Below are positions 59,601 to 64,000 of a DNA stretch of 64,000 nt, piece by piece. The stretch is from Acanthochlamys bracteata (Eukaryota; Streptophyta; Magnoliopsida; Pandanales; Velloziaceae), in the NCBI GenBank assembly GCA_019914995.1, contig CM034143.1:1490501-1554500 (forward strand), written 5' to 3'. The notes below the pieces were generated by a model. It was not told where the DNA came from and did no database searches. It was given only the letters and a program-made list of their open reading frames with translations. Position numbers and translations under genes: made by a program. Every line of letters begins with the position of its first letter. Position 1 is the stretch's first letter.

Positions 59601-60986
59601 AGCCCGACAAAGGATCCCCTGCCAGTTGCATGCGTGTCCCTGATTCGACCTCCTGCACCAGTTTCAGCTCCTGGATAAGGAGCCACTGCGCATAAGAAAG
59701 TTGTGGGTCTCAGCAGTAAAAAGCACATCAAAGTCACGAGATCTCTGAAGCAATGGAGACACTGAGCCAGGTAGCTCTGGCTGCAAGGCATTCACTAGGA
59801 AGCCCTTGATTGCACTTGAATTGTCCTTGAAGCCAATCACAGAATTATTTGGATTGGCTTTCAAGGTGCTCTTCACTATCTGAAAAAGTGTCCTGCTCAT
59901 TGGTTCCCCGTCTATAACAAGCTTCCCATTGAAAAACCAATGTCTACTGTGCTCGCTATTAGACTGTGCAATATCAAAGAGCTCCACTGTCGTTGGGTTA
60001 CGTTTGATGTCGTCCCTGAAGAGTTTGGTGTAGTACTTGATATCCTGCTCATCAAATGCAAGACCCAACCTCACATTAATCTCTTCCAATGCTTCCCTTC
60101 CTTTCTCAATAACAGGAACAAAAGTGACAGGTTCTGGAGTGGCGTTCAACTGAAATGATTTGAGATTTGACAGATAAACACATTCAGTCATTCTATCATG
60201 TACCATGGCAGCAAATTCTTCAATTTGTCTTTCATCGAGTACACTTTGGGGTCTCAATAACAAAAGGTATCTTCTTGAACGCTCCATCCGCGTGACCTCT
60301 GTAAGAGTGCAGGACTGACAGATGGAAACCACATTAGCTGACCAAGCAGTAGTAAAAGACATCCTAGGTCCGACCTCAACCAACACGGCCAATGTGTCTG
60401 CAGCCTCCTTATCAAGAAAGCTCTCTGCTTGCAAATTATCTGGCTCATATGTCTCCTGAAGCAGCCATCTAAGAATTGCAAGCTTTTCGTTAGACAACAT
60501 CCCATTAACTCCAATGTTGAAACACTGTTCAGTCTTAATACCAACAACATCAGCAGAAATCTTTGACTGAACCTTCTTGAGAAGCTCCGTAGCAGCATTT
60601 TCTTGGATCAAAGGTCCGCGGTAGAAATGTATAATCTCATAACGATCTACCAAGCCGTCAAGTCCATCCGTTACTTTGTTCTCAAGGTCTTTGGAGATGA
60701 CAGCTCTTGGAGTGCTCCGCAAAGGTGTTTGCAACGAGAACTTTTTAGTTCCACAAACAGGGAGAGATTGATGACTTAGGAAAGCAGGAATTGGTCGAAC
60801 ACCATTATTGCGAAAATTCCGCTGAAAACCAGATTTTTTCCTTTGCGGCCGCTAACAACAAAATCAAAATTTAAGATTAAGGAACTATGAACAAGAACCA
60901 ACTACCTCCAGATTCAATAAAATAGAATTAACTGCTACCTGCAATAGGAACAACTGTTTTGCAGATAACTGTCCAGTCCCTGCCAT
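56669..60986 (-). CDS. PUR4: Formylglycinamidine ribonucleotide synthase, FGAMS
   Basis: Exon 1 (60939-60986) gives [16 protein letters not shown]. Exon 2 runs from 60851 to the stop at 56669, about 1410 codons in all, the usual length for plant FGAMS. The enzyme converts FGAR, ATP and glutamine to FGAM in purine synthesis, in plastids and mitochondria. The N terminus is basic and Ser/Arg-rich, like a transit peptide. The ATP-grasp-like PurL body ([47 protein letters not shown]) is followed by [31 protein letters not shown] and GHDISDGG. The C-terminal class I glutamine amidotransferase has the nucleophile Cys in [10 protein letters not shown] and the His in MMPHPERC. Two long open stretches (60851-59664 and 59068-56669) flank about 640 bp where conserved protein continues through six frame changes (59080-59700). 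I think these are sequence errors rather than real lesions. It is divergent to RIO2. Confidence 0.93.
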
Positions 60987-61717
60987 TAGATTGCTGCAAC
61001 ACTGAAATCCAACCAAAAATATTAAAATAACTTAATCGAATTCAAAATCAAAACTTAAAATCAATGAATCAAAGTGATCGTAGTGTTTGTTAATCGGGAA
61101 AAGAAGTAAGAAAAAAAAAATCAAGAACACAAAATCAAAAACATTCTGAACTCTAAACCGAAATCAATTTTCAACACCTCTTTCTTTTTGTAGAAAGAAA
61201 TTTGTTATACCAAATCAACTTTTCTAAACTGAATTTCTATGCAGTTTGGAGACTAGTAATCGGAATCCCAAACCACAGCACCCAAAAAAAAAAAGAACTA
61301 AAAAAGGGGGAGAAAGGAACTAACCATTAAACCCAGAGTCTCAAAAACCGAATAAAAAAAAATAAAATAGCAAAAAAGTAGAGAGAGAGAGAGAGAGCGA
61401 GTGAATCAAACAAACCTGAAAAATTCAAGAGGTAGAAACGGTGGAGAGGAATTTTGTTTTTGCTGGAATGAATTAATTTTTGAGAGCAGGCGACTAGGGT
61501 GACGAAAAAGACTGTTAGTTTGCTACAAATCCTTTTATTGGGCTGTTTATGTTCGGCCCACGTTGGCCCACTAGCTGGCCTATGATATGCTTTATGGCGA
61601 AACAAAGTTATCTCAAGGAAGTCCGGCTGTTCCACCACCACCGCTTCCTCTCTGTTGTTTCTCACCCGCAGCCGAGCAGCCGCCATCGAAGGGTAAATCT
61701 GTAGTTAAGGAGCAGCC
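60987..61717. other. Divergent intergenic region, FGAM synthase / RIO2
   Basis: 731 bp between the two start codons. It has a CT-rich leader for the minus gene (GAGAGAGAGAGAGAGAGCGAG at about 61381 on the plus strand), probably with a 5' UTR intron of FGAM synthase, and the site II cluster. A 119-codon minus frame at 61327-61686 has no family signature and overlaps these elements, so I do not call it. Confidence 0.5.
61537..61572. promoter_or_regulatory. Cluster of site II (TGGGCY) elements, shared promoter
   Basis: TGGGCT at 61539-61544, GGCCCA at 61555-61560 and GGCCCA at 61565-61570 lie between two divergent starts (FGAM synthase 60986, RIO2 61718). Site II elements are known targets of TCP factors in plant ribosome-biogenesis and growth genes, which fits both neighbours. 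The position, about 150-180 bp upstream of the RIO2 ATG, suggests a stronger role for RIO2. The motifs are seen directly; the function is inferred. Confidence 0.65.
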
Positions 61718-63300
<1,583 letters not shown>

Positions 63301-63333
63301 GTATGCATACTCCATGGTTTGTTATCTTGCATT

Positions 63334-63520
63334 AGGGGTGGCAATATGAGTTAGTGGGTCGGTTTTGGGTCGACCCATTTAATAATCGGGTCAAATTCGT
63401 TCAATCCTAACTCAACTCATGAATTTGTACGGGTCAAAATTGTCAACCTTAACCCAACCTACTAATAACCGGATCAAATTCGAGTCGACCCATTTAATAA
63501 TTAAAATTATTAATTATTAA
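63334..63520. mobile_element. MITE in RIO2 intron 7 (right end not seen)
   Basis: It starts AGGGGTGGCAATATGAGTTA and continues with GGGTCGACCCATTTAATAAT, GGGTCAAATTCG and GTCGACCCATTTAATAATTA. The start shares GGTGGCAATAT with the element at 10810-11541, which also has GACCC-type subterminal motifs. The AT-rich interior runs toward the window end and the other terminus is not identified. Confidence 0.6.
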
Positions 63521-64000
63521 TTATATATTTTTAAGCTTCAGTGAAATTATAAAATCAGTTCGATAAAAGTGCACGATATTTTTACTAACGAGATATAATT
63601 ATGTCTGACAACATATGCATTTCTTAATATCTTCATCGGTCCTTAAAATATCCAAAAAAATTATTATTTTTATTTTTTGAAAATATATGATAACATCTGA
63701 AATTTATGATTATAAATACATATTAATAATTTCAATAAAAATTTTGATAAATATATCTATCTAACAAAATTTTTATAAAAATCTTTATACGAAATCTAAA
63801 TTCGTCATTAAAACTACCGACATAGTAATACTTTCGATAAAATTATAATTTTCATTTTACACTATTTTACTAAGGTATAAAATAAATAAATAATTATATA
63901 TAATTTAATAGTTTGTAAATAACTATTATCGATTATTTTTATTGTCAATATTTTATTATACGGTAAGAAAAAATTAAGAATTATTCCTTCAAAAGATGAT
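63521..64000 (+). other. RIO2 intron 7, AT-rich remainder
   Basis: AT-rich sequence, probably the interior of the MITE that begins at 63334. No exon of RIO2 (expected next block: MIDFPQMVS) is visible before the window ends. Confidence 0.5.

Noticed and set aside
61327-61686. 119-codon minus frame in the FGAM synthase/RIO2 intergenic region
   Set aside because: Overlaps the shared promoter motifs and leader sequences, has no family signature and ends in low-complexity Leu/Ser/Phe.

Overview
This window is nuclear DNA of a flowering plant, most likely a eudicot. It is AT-rich, the genes have many canonical GT-AG introns, the proteins belong to plant-typical families (ALFIN-LIKE, NAC, plant-type FGAM synthase, FAR1/MULE transposase), and transposon remnants lie in introns and between genes. 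All functional calls come from reading the sequence and from remembered family features; no database search was run.

Layout from left to right. (1) 1-2678, minus strand: the 5' part of an ALFIN-LIKE histone-reader gene whose PHD-finger end lies off the left edge. (2) 4924-16471, plus strand: a complete eight-exon CHIP-type TPR/U-box ubiquitin ligase of 281 aa. Its 4-kb intron 3 holds a small two-exon gene on the opposite strand. Its 5.5-kb intron 4 holds two decayed LINEs in opposite orientation and a foldback element with a perfect 160-bp AT-rich palindrome at its centre. (3) About 17130-19215, plus: a decayed chloroplast-type alpha/beta-hydrolase gene. (4) 19161-29826: a nearly identical direct tandem duplication with a unit of about 5.33 kb. 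The right copy carries the 3' half of an intact NAC gene (NAC035/LOV1 type, minus, 28356-30353). The left copy carries only the last part of exon 2 and exon 3 of that gene. (5) 30354-38090: a gene-poor, AT-rich stretch with MITE and CACTA remnants. (6) 38091-44646: a Mutator-like element with terminal inverted repeats of about 1.33 kb and a FAR1-family transposase broken by several lesions. (7) 46401-51917, minus: a YacP-like NYN-domain (predicted RNase) gene. (8) 52985-53597: a methyltransferase pseudogene. (9) 56669-60986, minus: formylglycinamidine ribonucleotide synthase (purine synthesis), open except for about 640 bp with six closely spaced frame disruptions. (10) 61718 to the right edge, plus: the 5' part of RIO2 kinase (40S ribosome maturation). 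RIO2 and FGAM synthase are divergent and share a 0.73-kb promoter region with three site II (TGGGCY) motifs, as expected for growth and ribosome-linked genes.

I see no clearly new enzymatic system. The most notable structures are the recent tandem duplication that truncates a NAC gene copy, the intron-nested gene, the perfect palindrome inside a MITE, the long-TIR MULE, the frameshift cluster in FGAM synthase (probably a local sequence-quality problem), and an apparent AT splice donor in RIO2.
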